Shown: positions 9,068-21,768, numbered from the stretch's first letter. The stretch is 53,933 nucleotides of DNA from Phialocephala subalpina (GCA_900073065.1 FJOG01000055.1:198403-252335); one strand, 5' to 3'. Notes: generated by a model from the letters alone, not told the origin. Numbers and translations: made by a program.

Positions 9068-11938
9068 CTAAGGGTATCCATATCCTGTGCCTTCACCCGT
9101 GTGCTCCCCATACCCCATCTCCATATGTTCATCATTAGGCCTGGTTTGACTGTCCACGGGAAGCGGGTCCATGATCGAAAGACCATTTCCATCCCACACG
9201 TTCCCACTACCGTCTGAATGCATTCCAGGTGGAAGCCAGCCATTCATGTTCGGGTTAATACTCGGACTCGTCATGGGGAAGAACCAGCTATTATCAAGCA
9301 GCATCATCGAGTCCATGGGATCAGTCATATCTGCGAGGTTTAGATTGGCAAATGGATCAGCTCCATAAGGTCCATTTGGTAGAGGCGAGTCTTGATATTG
9401 AACCCCGGAATTTCCATGCTCTTGCGAATTGACTGTCGACACGAAAGGTGATTGAGATGTGCCAGAGGTTTGGGAGGCTGGTGTTCGAATCTGAAGGCCT
9501 TGAATAGTAGGTGTGGCAGACTGAGGGGTAGAGCTATTGGAGAAAGGAGAGGTTGAGGTATATGGAGATCCAGAGATAGAATCTTTCTGGGACTCTGGGG
9601 TCGCAGATGCAACTCTGGCTCTCATATCTGCGACCTTTGCGGCTGATTGGGGTGTCAAGATGGTGTCTTCACGACTTCTCTTCAGTTGCTTTGGAGTGTT
9701 CGTGCGTGTATTTTTCACGTGCTGGGCTGCGACATTGTTCACCTCAAGGAAGGTCTTGATAATGATGCTGCTCTCCACCGCGGCATTGTCGTCGAGGAAG
9801 TCGCAGAGGAATGTCGTTACACTCCTCATCAATTCGAGATCTATCAAGGCTTGAGGATCATACGGATTTTGAAGGATATTGGAGAATAGGACGAGGGATG
9901 CTGTCAGTGGATAATAGTCGAAGAATATCCTTTTGTCCCCATATTAGTAAATGTGCTTCATATTCTCAGATAATGGGTTTCTTGACTTACCGAGTTACGT
10001 TCCGCTCAATATCCAACAACGAGTTGCACACCTTCAACAGGTCGATAACACTTCTTGCAGCACCCACCCGAATTGCTCCGCTGGCAAACACCCTCGGATT
10101 CAGTCCCAGATCGTCCGCTCCGGAACCGACAGGAAACTCCTCTTTACCCCATGAGCTGTAGGGCAAAGACACGCGATGAAGTGTGCTCAGAGCATCAAAA
10201 TATCCGAATTGCATGGCTAGCACAGGAAGGATGTTCTTCTCGTGACATTTGATGTTATTTCCTGGCCTGATCTCAATTGGCAATGAATCTTTCCAGTATT
10301 GAAGCTCCTCGTCCAAGATACCAACCCATCGAAGACGTTCCAATTTTGACTTTGTGAGTGATTTGGCGGAGTATAATTTGTTGTAAATCCGGCCTTGGAG
10401 AAGTGCCAGTGTCGCCATGGGTCGTATGGTATTAAATATTTCTGGCTGGTTGACGAGTTCCTGTAGAGATACTTCATCTTTTGGGAGGTGGACACCTATA
10501 TCACCTTCGTGGATTGCTGAGGGCCGTCCAGACCGATGAATGATATTCCTTTCTATCACGACACCTATCCAAAAGACATTGCATCTCTCTTCCATCTCAG
10601 CGGGTGATAGTCCAAACACATCTCGGAGATTTCGATGTAAGCCTATTGACTGTGCGACTCTTAAGGCCGAAGCGATCATGATGGATGATGGAAATGGATT
10701 TGGGAGAGCTTGTAGCATGACAGTCTGCCTTGACTTAGTATTGTCCTGTTAAAAATGGGGCAATCATACCATCCCGATCATAGCTTGCACTGCCAGTAAA
10801 GTTCCTTCCCTGAACTGCAGATCGACGAATGTACTGCATGCATTTCGAAACCATTTCCACCACTTCTGATCTTTCTGTTCCTCGATCTTATCGAACTTTC
10901 GAAACATATGTTGATCGGCTGCCTGGTGGGCATATAGCATCCAACCTATGGAGAACACAACATTCAAGGAAGCATACCATCCGATATCCTCAGCATAGGT
11001 GACCGGATACTTTTGCGCAAAGCGGACTAGAAATGCCTCCTTGTCGTAAAGCGGTGCTGTGCGATTCCATCCTTCGAAGAAGACTATGGATTAATGTTTT
11101 CAGCACAAATGCTAAAGGAAGTTGGGAGATTGACCTACATTGGATAAGTACTTTGGCGAAATCCAAAGGAGGTAGTGGCTCCCGGTCTTGTTCAGACAAA
11201 GTGTACCACATTGAATGGTCGAACACTCTTCCTATGGTATCTGGCATGCAAGTGATCTTATTTATAGTTCTCTCAAACTCCATGTTTCCAGTGGTCTCTG
11301 TAATCCACCGAAGACCCTGCGGAGAGAAGATTGAGAATCCAGATGAGGACCCTGATCACGTGAGTGGAGGTAATCATTTTGAAGAAGTTGGTGTACCCAC
11401 CAACGAACGCAGTCCTGCCTTTACTGCTGATTTTAAGCATGGATAGTTTGTCGGGAATGCGTCCTTGGTGATCGATTTCATCGGATGTTCGTCGCATCGT
11501 GTCTCCGTGGAGTTCAAGTCCTGATTTAGCCATTGCTCTTTCCATACGTTGCAAGCGCTCTTCGACTTTCGCGAGATATGTCTCCCTGAGATGCATTAGA
11601 AATTTCGGGAAGAGGTTTTCTTGCTTTGAATATGTCTACTTTTTCTTCTCTCGTTGTCTTCTTGGTCTCTGCGTAACGACGCATTCTATCCGACGAAAGG
11701 CACAGCGGTTGCAGCTGCCTTCCTGATCCCATTTGCATTTTACCTATGTTATGTGAGCGCAGGCACGACAAATTTGTGGTTTCTGATCTGGTAGATCATA
11801 CCTTCATGCGTCTACATGAGTCGCAAGATGCTCCTATTAAAAATCAGTATTTGTTGGTGGCATTGGGATTATGGCTTACAGACGATGCGGTGGTGTTATC
11901 GATTCCATAGCGTTTGCTCCTCCCGGGGTCGCGGACAT
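9068..11938 (-). CDS. Zn2Cys6 transcription factor with fungal_trans domain
   Basis: Nuclear regulator of about 832 residues in eight exons: 11884-11938, 11802-11833, 11640-11743, 11401-11585, 11139-11351, 10770-11083, 9991-10724 and 9068-9929. Splicing exons two and three assembles the zinc cluster with Cys22, 25, 32, 40, 43 and 50 (spacing C-x2-C-x6-C-x7-C-x2-C-x6-C). A short coiled coil (YLAKVEERLQRMERAM) follows, then the fungal-specific middle homology region (FFEGWNRTAPLYDKEAF, LRVAQSIGLHR) and a Ser/Thr/Gln-rich tail ending in Asp- and Met-rich sequence that could activate transcription. All exons but the first are well supported. The first needs an unusual GTCTGT donor; with the stronger GTAAGC donor 4 bases downstream the frame fails. 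It probably regulates the neighbouring transporter and enzymes. Confidence 0.88.
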
Positions 11939-12501
11939 GTTTCCAGATTCTTAACTAGCAAAAGAGATGACATGAAACTACTCAGATATACGACTCATCG
12001 GGTACACAGTAACACTCAAATAACTTGTTGGTCTCGCTATGTTTTTTCCGCCCATGTGAAAGGGGTGAATCAAGCGATGTCACTAGCCACAGCCTACAGG
12101 TGATAAAGTGGCTCAACTTCGTGAGAGTATCAAATGACACCGCGAGTGAGAAGAAATCAAAAAGAAGAATTTTACCGTCCCTTTAGACCTGGACATGCAA
12201 ATGAGAAGTGCCGGACCGTGAAACGCGAAAGGTCCGGCCGGCTTCTTCGGAACACATGCTAGTGAAAAGGAGTGGAGTGTGGACTGTGGCTGAGCTAGCT
12301 AAACTTTAAGTCCGAAATAGAAACAGCTTAAATGCAGATATTTGTTTGTGTTCGCAATTTCCCAGCTAAAGGATACCCTGTATATACGGTACATTTGTGT
12401 ATAGCAAATAATTATTCATCGTTCATCAATAAACCAAAACCATTCCTTGCAAAGCGCAACGTACCGCTGTAAAATCCAAAATACGCGCAATCCTCATCGA
12501 T
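11939..12501. other. Intergenic: regulator promoter and peroxiredoxin 3' flank
   Basis: 563 bases with no gene seen. The part nearest 11939 is the promoter of the Zn2Cys6 gene. An open frame at 11816-12103 runs antisense over the regulator's first exons and promoter and shows no domain. Confidence 0.55.
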
Positions 12502-13435
12502 CTAGGTTACTCTCGCAGCAAGGACAGCCTCCTTCGATAATGGCGTATATCGCAAGTAAGGCTTGACGATCCGAAAGTTGGGGAACAAGGTTTTGGCTTC
12601 CTCGCTGCTCACACTCGGGTGGATAATGACATCATCTCCAGGCGTCCAGTTGACAGGCGTCGTGATTCGGTACTTGTCAGATGCTTGTAGCGAATCGATT
12701 GCTCGAAGCAACTCTGCTGTGTTGCGTCCTGTTGAGGCGGGGTAGGCGAGAATGAGACGGATAGTCTTGGAGGGGTCGACGATGAAGACTGAACGGATAG
12801 TGAAAGCGATTCCTCTGGAGTCGACGTTGGTAGTGTCTTGGTGATCGAGCCTGGGACTTGATGTCAGCATGATAGGAGCGAGGGAAGAGGATGGAAAACT
12901 CACATATCGTATGCGAAGGCAATTTGTCTGTCTTTGTCTCCAATTATAGGAAATGAGAGTGTGCATCCAGCAATCTCGTCGATGTCGTTGATCCATCCAC
13001 CATCTATATGCGATAAGCTTTGTTTTCTTGCTCTTCCGAAAAAGTTTCATGAAGTGGGTTGATAAATAACAACGAGGTTCCGAGCACGGAGAACTCAGAG
13101 GAGAACAGACTCACGAGTCTCAACAGAGTTGGCAGAGAGCCCGATCAACTTGACCCCGCGTTTGACGAACTCGGGTTCATATTTTGCAAGAGCAGCAAGT
13201 TCAGTGGTACAAACTGGTGTATAGTCTTCAGGATGGGAGAAGAGAATGGCCCATTTGTTGCCAATCCATTCGTGGAAGTCGATGAATCCGGCAGTTGTTT
13301 CTGCTTTGAAATTGGGGGCGAGGGAGCCTAGACGGAGTCTAGATACGGAATGAAGTTAGGGATATGTTCATGATCCTCGCTGTGTACGTTTTTGTGGGAT
13401 GCGACATACGGAGGTGCTCTGGGTTCATTGGCCAT
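12502..13435 (-). CDS. 1-Cys peroxiredoxin (Prx6 type)
   Basis: Thiol peroxidase of 232 residues that reduces hydrogen peroxide and organic or lipid hydroperoxides. Four exons: 13410-13435, 13115-13338, 12904-13003 and 12502-12850. The peroxidatic site is SHPEDYTPVCTTE with Cys52; GWINDIDEI and the long C-terminal part with DPSKTIRL and TPVNWTPGDDV are typical of the Prx6 class, and no resolving Cys motif is seen. The start at 13435 is the first ATG in frame; upstream in-frame sequence has no ATG, so no mitochondrial presequence is encoded here. It is transcribed away from the histidine kinase at 13823 with 387 bases between start codons. Members can be cytosolic or mitochondrial. Confidence 0.93.
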
Positions 13436-13822
13436 TGTGATGAAGTCTCTCGATGGCCTTCTGATATCTGGGAAGAAAGATGAGGTCGGCGAGAAGTAAT
13501 GCGCCACAGTGCGGTAATGCAAGCTTGATAAGGCTGTTGTGGCTGAAATGCGGGCTCATCATTGATCTTGCTGATGCTGCAGCTGCTGGTCTAGCCCAAC
13601 GAGTGCGTTGAACAGGGTGCATTCATTCGCAGGATGGCGTGCCAACTCCGGGACAGTATGGCAACCTCTCGAATTGGTGTCTAGATGAGCCTGGGACATT
13701 TTCTGGACGTACTGCAATTGGTACGCTATGCATTATTCTGATACCGGAGATGAGAGTAAGATGGAGTAGGAGGAGTTAGGCTTAAGGTTATTTGCAGCGA
13801 AACTTCTGGGCCCGCCGCCGCC
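13436..13822. promoter_or_regulatory. Shared promoter of peroxiredoxin and histidine kinase
   Basis: 387 bases lie between the two divergent start codons. I see no clear Yap1-type (TTAGTAA) or Skn7-type element. The 3' end carries GCCGCCGCCATGG (13814-13826), a strong start context for the kinase. Confidence 0.55.
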
Positions 13823-16800
13823 ATGGATAGCGCGCGCCAAGATCCTCTACCAGATCTGCTGAACAGACTGCGACAATTACCTGGATATACTTGGGACGAG
13901 TCAAGAAAACCCTTCCATACCAGCTTTGACATATGGTACGTGGATTCAGGTCGATTCACTGTCCATGATACTGACTGTCACCTAGGCACGTCTTTGGAAC
14001 AAAGCTCAGTGGAAGCAACAGCAGTCCGAGTTCCTCCCTCCCAACCTCCCCTGCAGCAGACTCTGCGCGACCACAGTACGTGTGGAAGCGTCCAAGTAGA
14101 AACCGACAAGACTCGAGCGATAGCCACAGGGACACCAGCAGTGATGGAAAAGGTGATATAGCGGTTGTTGCTCGGATATCCGTGCATGTGCTTCGGGACG
14201 AACGAGCATATCATATCTGCAGGACATTGGTATCGACCGTGGATCCTAATGGACGTCATGTTGCCAGACCTGTTGATAAAGTGAGGTTGCCCAGCGGGGA
14301 CAATGGCAGTCTGCCAGTAGTTGTTTGCATCTACGAGGACCCTGGGATCAACTACTTGTCGACAATTGTTGATTACGGCCCGGCATGGTATGTTGAGAAG
14401 GGAAACGTTGGAGGTCGCCGGAATGAGCTATTCGAACCCGAGTCTGTATCATTGCGGACTTTCCTAGATTTTGCGATAGGGGCAGCAGAATGCATCGAAG
14501 CTCTACATGCCCAGCAGATTGTTCACGGCGAGATCAGAGGAGATGCGTTCCATATGCATAGAGAGACGGGCAGGGTGATTATGATAAACCTTGGTCCTGG
14601 TCGTCTGCGCAAATTCGAACAAGGTCTCACAAGCAACGGCTGGTCAACGATGTCCAAAGAGCTTGGTGCAAAGACGAAGCTATCGTTTATGAGCCCCGAA
14701 CAGACTGGCCGCATGCCTCTCGAGCCGGATAGTCGGACGGATATCTTCTCTCTCGGGGTGCTCTTCTGGACGATCCTGTTACAGAAACAAGCATTTGAGG
14801 GAGAGACCCCAATGGATGTCATCCAAGCAGTTTTAGGACAACAACTCCCGCTTGTCTCAAACATCCGGCTAGACATTCCCGAGGTTATCGGCCGAATAAT
14901 ACAGAAAGCGACAACGAAAACAGTGTGGGAACGATATCATTCGATGAGTGGGCTACGGCATGATCTGGTTGAAGTCCACAAGCTGTTGAGCGCCGGAGAT
15001 TCCTCGCAGCTCCTAAACTTCGAGATCGCAACGAAAGACGTTTCTCCTTCGTTCATCCTCCCACAGGCTATGGTTGGCAGGAATGCCGAGCATGATGCAA
15101 TTGTTATGGCCATTGACCAAGCTTTCAAGTTACGGCCAGCCAGCCAAACACCGGACAATCATCCATCAAGACAACTCTCTCGATTGCTTGAGGACAATTC
15201 CACCAGTTTTGACAAGAGCCTCACGGCAGGAGACCTTTTCATGGAGGAGGAGAATGGGAGCTCAGCAGATGGGATAACAAATTCGGTCTCGCTGTCTGAT
15301 GCTACGGTTGGGGATCATACAGCATACCTAGCCAATACAGCCAAGCAAAGGTCTCCAGCACATTCACAGCACGACTCAATCAACAGACTCGGAGCCAGTC
15401 CGGATCCCGAGCCAAGGCGTCCTCACAGAAGCATTTCGACACTCCCCTCTCCAAGTCTTGGTGGAATTATGAATGGCGATGTCGAAGAATCGGTATCAGG
15501 CTCAGACGGCCCGGGGGGTTTGTTCGTCGACCGCAATGGTCTACGGCACCGTACAGGGGGGCGATGCGCAGTCATCACAATCGAAGGAGCTGCTGGCCTT
15601 GGTAAGTCTCGCCTCATTCAGTCAGTGCAGGTCGAAGCACGGCAGCGAGGCTGCTTTGCCAGCACAAGATTCGATCCAAAGACGGACAACAAGCCATTTG
15701 ATGCTATCCTCAAAGTGCTGTCTAGCTTGTTTCAACAAGTCTTCTCCGAAAGCGACATAAATCCAGATTTTCATCAGGCTCTCAAAAAACGTGTTGCTCC
15801 TGCATGGCCCATTCTCCACAAACTGTTGGGCCTTCCACGGTTCCTTCTTGAGCCTGACCTTTCAGTCCGAGCGTCGAATCATGCTGTCAAACTTTCCACG
15901 GGTTTCAACAAAAGCCTCGGGGCCCGAGTCAAGAGACGCGATTCATCGCCTGGGAGCACGAGTTCACACGGCAGCCTTTCTGGGAAGGTTGGTGCTCAAA
16001 GCACGCACAATTTTCTCCGCGCCGGCTCGTCCACGCAATCCATATCTTTGCAAACAACATTCATGGACATCATCCGCATATTTGCCCGATACAGATTTGT
16101 CTGTCTATGTCTTGATGACGTACATCTTGCAGACCACGATTCATTAGAATTGGTATCGCAGATGATTTCTTCCAAAGTCAGAATGGTCATAATACTCGCG
16201 TTCAAGTCAAGAGATGCTCTTTCTGAGGTAATCTTGCGGGTTTTAAATCCTCCCCACAACAAAGGTATGTTTTCAAAAGCTGATTCCACATTGGATTATG
16301 CTCACCATAGGTCAGGATATCAGACACTTAAGGATATCGAGATCACGCAGATCACTCTCAAGCCACTAAGCGAAGATCAAACAGTGGAATATGTAGCTGC
16401 CACCTTACGTCGTCCCAAATCCGAAGTATTGTCTCTGGGCACCATCATCCGCTCTAAGACAGCAGGCAACCCCTTTTACGTCAAGGAGATGCTCAATGCA
16501 TGCTATCGCAAGAAGGGCATATGGTATGACTTCCGCAATAGCAGTTGGTTGTTCGACCTCGACCGCCTGTTCGAACAATTCAAAGAAGAACAGTTTGACG
16601 AGGCTCTGCGAGAAGGACTTGTAACAAACCTCATGATCGAATTACCTGCGGCTTCGAAGTCAATACTTGCCTGGGCTTCGATGCTAGGCTCATCATTCGA
16701 CTTTCAGTTGATTCAAAGGCTTCTGAATGGCGATTTCATCCCTCCGAAACTATTTCATTCTGAGCACGACTCCGTGAAAGGTCTTCAAGCCGCCATTCGT

Positions 16801-19800
16801 ACGTAGACCGGGGATATCCATTTTTTATTATCTTGGAATGTCTCATCATATTTCTCCCAAGATATTCTCCCGAAACACTCTGAAGGGGCAATTGCTGACT
16901 CTCCCGACTTCAAGAAGCTTACATTATCGTGCCCACCTCGGATGACGACGTCTTTAGATTCGCCAACGATCGATATATAGAAGCTGCAGCATCACTTCCA
17001 ATTGAGGACAGACAGCTGATGCATTTCATCCTGGCGCGAACTCTCCTCCAATATTACCCCACAGACGAAAATTATCGCGATGTCGCGGCATATTCGATCT
17101 GTGAATCTACTAGCACGATAAGGACTTCAGTTCCTCAAAGAAAACAGTTTCGGAGGTTGCTCTCAGATCACGCGCGAATTGCATGTGAAAGTGGTGTCCG
17201 ATCCGCATCCGTCAAAGCATATGCTAGCTGTATTCTTCTGTTACAGGATGACATGTGGAACGATGATGCAGACGATGTAATGTACGAGGAGACGCTGGCG
17301 ATTTACACGTCAGCCGCTGAGTGTTACTTGTACAGTGGTCAATACCAGGAGGCGCGGCGTTTGTTGCTTGAGGTCTCCACCAATGCTCGTACCGCGGTCG
17401 ACAAAGCTCCTGCTTGGATTCTTCAGTCTCGATCGTGAGTGTCAATTTCTCGGAGAATTATTCCCTCCTTCGGTTGTCTTAGGAGTGCATTGCTCCAGAC
17501 GCACTCCTGAGACATGCATATCTGCTCTCGAGACATACAAAAGAAGCCAGCTGACTCCGAGATCTTGACAAACAGATTTGCACAGGAAGGAGATTCGACT
17601 AGTGCATTTGAAGCACTGAAGAACTGCCTTCTAGCTTTGAATGTCCCAGTCGATGAAAGTACATCATTTCCGAAGTGCGATGCGGAATTCAAGCGCCTCT
17701 GTCAAGAGATACAGTCTGTGGACGCAAACTCTCTGGTCAAAGATACGTCACCAGAAGAGGACTCGAACCTATCCGCCATCGGGGCTGTCCTCGTAGAAGC
17801 GACAAGTGCTGCGTTCTGGTCGGACACACTGACCTTCTACCAAATGACGTTGATTATGATTAATACGTATCTCTTCTCTGGCAGCTTTCCCCAAGCAGGC
17901 ATGGGGTTCTTGCAGCTGTCTTTAATAGCTGTCTCCAGGCATAATATGATCAGCTTCGCGGACGACTGTGGGAATATAGCCCTGGCCCTGATGGAACGAT
18001 GGAAAGATCCCTATACCATTGGTAGGGGAGGTACCATTTACCCAGCTTTTCTGGGACATTTTCAGAGTCCACTCAACGTTTTGATCGGGCAACTCGAAGG
18101 CGCTTTGGAGTTTGCCATCCAAGCAGGGGATCGCATAGCCACAATTCTGAACTTCGGGCTTGTCGGAAGTCTGAAGTTCTTTGCCTCGGAGAATCTCGCG
18201 GAACTGGAATCGTTTTGTACGTACGCTTGTCAAGACATTCCAAATTGGCACTTGGATACACCTGGAGGCACAATGATTATTTCTATTCGTCAGGTTTGTC
18301 GGGCACTGCAGGGAAAGACTCATACAAAAGACCCAGATCTCGGGGTTATGAGCGACGAACAACACAGTTCGCCAAACTACAAAGCTTGGCTGACGAAAAC
18401 AGTGAAGAACTCCGACCGGCCTCTTATGCTGTACGAGAGTATCGAAATTGCTCCTTTGTTTCTCTATGGCCATTATTCGAGCGCTGTGGTAATGGGGAAT
18501 TCGTGCCTGAAGAAAATCAATGCCATATGGTCGGCACGTAATACTCGGTTTCTCATGTTCTTCCATGCCCTATCGCTCGCCGGTTCGATTTGGAATAGGG
18601 TAGAGGAACAACTTGACCCAACATATCGCAGTCAATCACCCCAGCTCTCCTCGGACGTTGGTGGCCGGTCTCTCGAAGCTGGGCTGGTGGAAGAGATGGG
18701 AGGTCTTGCAATGCTCATGAAGTACTTCAAGAAGCGAATAGAACAGTGGCAAGCAGTGGCAGAAGTCAACTATCTGGCTTGGTCGAAGATACTCGCTGCT
18801 CAGATTGCGGAGATGGAGAATGACCATATAGCTGCACTCCGATTCTACGAAGAGGCCATAGACCATGCCTCGAGATACAATTTTGGCTTTGAGGAGGCGC
18901 TCGCGAATAGCCTTCTAGGTGGTCACCTTGTCCGTATTGGATCTCGAAGACTAGCTAGGATGGCATTCAGCGAAGCCATCAATTTGTACCGACGCCTTGG
19001 GGCGATGGGAGTGGCGCACCATATCGAAGAGCAGTATCATGTAATCTTTCAGGAAACGAGATTCAATCATTCGCAAGCGGAGGTTGGTGTCCAGACAGAA
19101 CCTGAGGGAGACCTTGGAATGATGCGACCAGACATCGCCGGCTTCGAACACGACGACTTGCCAGCTCTAGATTCCATGATCGAGAAAAGAGACGACAGAA
19201 TCGGTATTTGGCAAGAAGGGGCCGCGCTTGCTAATACGGGCGAAGCCCTCCATATGCTAGATCTGACATCCATACTCGAGAGTTCCCTGGTTATCTCAAG
19301 CGTTTTGCAAGTCGATCAATTGCTCAAGACAATGTGCGAGATCATTCTGCACAATTGCAAAGGTGTTGCATCGTTGGCAGCGATCGCGATCGAAGACAAA
19401 TCAATCGGCTGGAGCGTCGCAGCAAGCGGTCGTCCTGAAGAAGGCGCTGAAGCTCATAATCCCCCACTTCCGCTTGGGAAGTCCTGTATACCAGAGAGTG
19501 TCGTAAATTATTGCTTTCGTTTTAGAGAGACGGTCTTCGTCCCCGACCTGATGCAAGATGCACGGTTTAGTAACGTCAGCCAAGCATGGACTGCTCGCGA
19601 TGCTGGTAGCAAATCAGTGGTAGCCATACCAATTTCTCATGGCGATGCAGACAAGCCACTACTAGGAGTCCTATATCTAGAAGGACCGCCCAACTCTCTC
19701 ACGAATCGCAACCTCCAGGTCTTGCAGTTGCTCGTCAACCAGATTGGGATCAGTTACTCCAACTCTCTGACCCTGAAAGAGGTTGAGCGAGTTTCAGCAA

Positions 19801-21113
19801 TCAACAAGTCGATGGTTGAAGTCCAGAAGAAAGCACTTTCAGAAGCAATCGTCGCAAAGAACAACGCGAATGTCGCCAGGGCTGAAGCAGAAGAGGCAGC
19901 CAAGGCGAAAACGACGTTTCTCGCCAATATCTCACACGAACTTCGCACACCCCTCAACGGTGTCATCGGCAATTCGGAACTCTTACTTCTCGACGGACAA
20001 TTGCGAGAACAGCAGGTCGAGATGGCTGAGTCGATTCGAGTCTCAGCAAACCTGCTCCTCAGCCTCATCAACGACATCTTGGACTTTTCGAAGATTGAGG
20101 CCCATCAGATGCAGCTCCACCTCACCAGCTTCTATGTCGAGGAGATGGTCCGAGAACTTGTTCGTGCGATCCCAGCTGTCAGCAAGAACAAGTCCCAACA
20201 TGTCAGTATTGTGCAGGACATCGATCTACCCCAGTCATTGGTGTATGGTGATCCCGTTCGGCTCCACCAGATCCTAGGGAATCTCATCAGCAACAGCTTG
20301 AAGTTCACAGAGAAGGGCAGTGTCATCATCGGCGCCAAGTCAGAGTGGGAGACCGAGTCCGCAACCTGTCTGACTTTCTGGGTTCAAGACACTGGGATTG
20401 GAATTTCAGCTCAGCAGCTTCATAGATTGTTCATACCATTCAGCCAGGCGGATCCAAGTACATCTCGCAAATATGGTGGCAGTGGCCTGGGTCTTAGTAT
20501 TTGCAAATCCCTAGTCGAGTCTATGGGAGGCACGATCAAGCTCGACAGTACAGAGAGTGTGGGTACTACCGTCTCATTTTCCATCACTCTACGCAGGGCA
20601 ACTTCCGAAGATACAGTGGGAGATACTCCCGTCGAAGCAAGTAGGCGTCACACTTTGTCTGCCAAGACACCGACAACAACGACGATGAATTTCTCTAACC
20701 TTTCAGAGATGCCGCTCTCCGAACTTCGAATCTGCATCGCCGAAGACAACATCATCAACCAGAAGATTGCTTTGCAATTTCTGAAGAAACTGAAATTCCA
20801 AGAAGTTGATGCATATATCAACGGTTTGGAAGCCGTAGAAGGCATTCGTAAAAAGGCTGAACAAGGGCAGCCATACCATTTGATTCTCATGGATGTTCAG
20901 ATGCCTGTCCTGGATGGATATGAAGCTACGAAGATGTTGCGGAAGGAGCCGCTGGAAGCTGTGAAAGGTATTCTGGTTATTGCGTTGACGGCGTCGGCTG
21001 TACAGGGAGACAGAGAGAAGTGCCTTGCTTCGGGGATGAATGATTATCTTGCTAAGCCGGTTAGGTTGGCGTTGTTGAAGGAGAAGTTTGGGCAGTACTT
21101 GCGGATGGAGTAA
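13823..21113 (+). CDS. Group X hybrid histidine kinase
   Basis: A 2,327-residue cytoplasmic sensor of the Chk1 (Candida)/Mak2-Mak3 (fission yeast) class. Exons: 13823-13935, 13986-16798, 16915-17434 and 17576-21113. In order it has a Ser/Thr-kinase-like domain (about residues 120-330) with HGEIRGD at 218 in place of the HRD motif and no DFG; an AAA-type ATPase with Walker A GAAGLGKS (Lys578) and acidic Walker B LDDVHLAD (Asp748-749); a long helical repeat region; a GAF domain (about 1700-1880); the HisKA box SHELRTP with phospho-acceptor His1936; an HATPase domain with NLISNSLKFTEKG, DTGIGIS and GGSGLGLS; and a receiver with Asp2255 in LMDVQMP and Lys in YLAKP. All phosphorelay residues are present. 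Signals would pass through a phosphotransfer protein to Skn7 or Ssk1 regulators. Residues before the Walker A motif hold a Ser-rich insertion of roughly 150. Confidence 0.95.
17481..17508 (+). repeat. Perfect 8-bp inverted repeat inside a kinase intron
   Basis: AGGAGTGC at 17481-17488 and GCACTCCT at 17501-17508 are perfect complements with a 12-base loop. They sit in the 141-base third intron (17435-17575). A decoy acceptor (GTCTTAG, ending at 17482) overlaps the left arm. Confidence 0.6.
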
Positions 21114-21353
21114 TGGAAACAATATGAAGAGAAAACACAGGCGTCTCGATGCAGGAGTTGAGGCGTTTGCCTTTTGGCTAGATGGCTGCATACACACACC
21201 AGACTTCATAGACCTGAGCTTGAGTCTGGTATCTTCAGAAACGATCACATATCAAAATTTCGAAAAGATTGAACACCGCAACGAGAAATGACTGACACTT
21301 TCCTCTACCTTTTCCTTGTTCACCAAGACATTCGATGAAAAGTATTTACTCGT

Positions 21354-21768
21354 CTAGAAGAAGAACAAGGATACACGGCTCTCCCAATTGGACAACTTGC
21401 AGAGTCCACCACAATCATCATCCGCCTCGCCCAAAGACGTCTCAATGAGCTCATCGGCTTCATCGTTGGTGCTCCCCCAATTATCGCTGATCGGAAACCA
21501 TTTGCTCGTCGAACCCATCTTGTAAGATGTGCGGTCTACCTCATTGAAGTGTACCTTGCGTACACTGACGGCGAAGACCCTTTCCCGGGGAGTGGAGAAA
21601 GCCACGTCCTTGTTGCTAGACTGCGTGTGTTCCATTCGACTTCCCACCCCAGTACTTAAGCCCACGACCGTGTTATCCCGTGTCGGCGCCTGGCTGGTCT
21701 GGGACACAGAGACCTTATGTTCTTGGCTTCGCTCAGCTCTTCGATTTCGATCATCGCCGTTGTTGCGC
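21354..21768 (-). CDS. Possible 3' exon of an unknown protein
   Basis: An open frame without an ATG at its start begins after a plausible acceptor (GATTGTAG) at 21769-21771. It encodes an Arg-rich stretch followed by Ser/Thr-rich sequence, a VFAVSVRKVHF segment, and an acidic C-terminus with GEADDDCGGL. I could not build convincing upstream exons between 21780 and 21930. The VFAVSVRKVHF segment faintly resembles repeats seen near the C-terminus of some fungal hypothetical proteins, but no function can be given. It may be a decayed remnant. It is tail to tail with the kinase. Confidence 0.28.

Noticed and set aside
13328..13522. N-terminal extension of the peroxiredoxin that could be a mitochondrial presequence
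   Set aside because: The in-frame upstream stretch begins with TTG and contains no ATG before 13435, so it would not normally be translated.
17922..18566. 214-codon open frame antisense to the histidine kinase
   Set aside because: It lies wholly within a conserved exon, has no domain and begins and ends without promoter or splice context.
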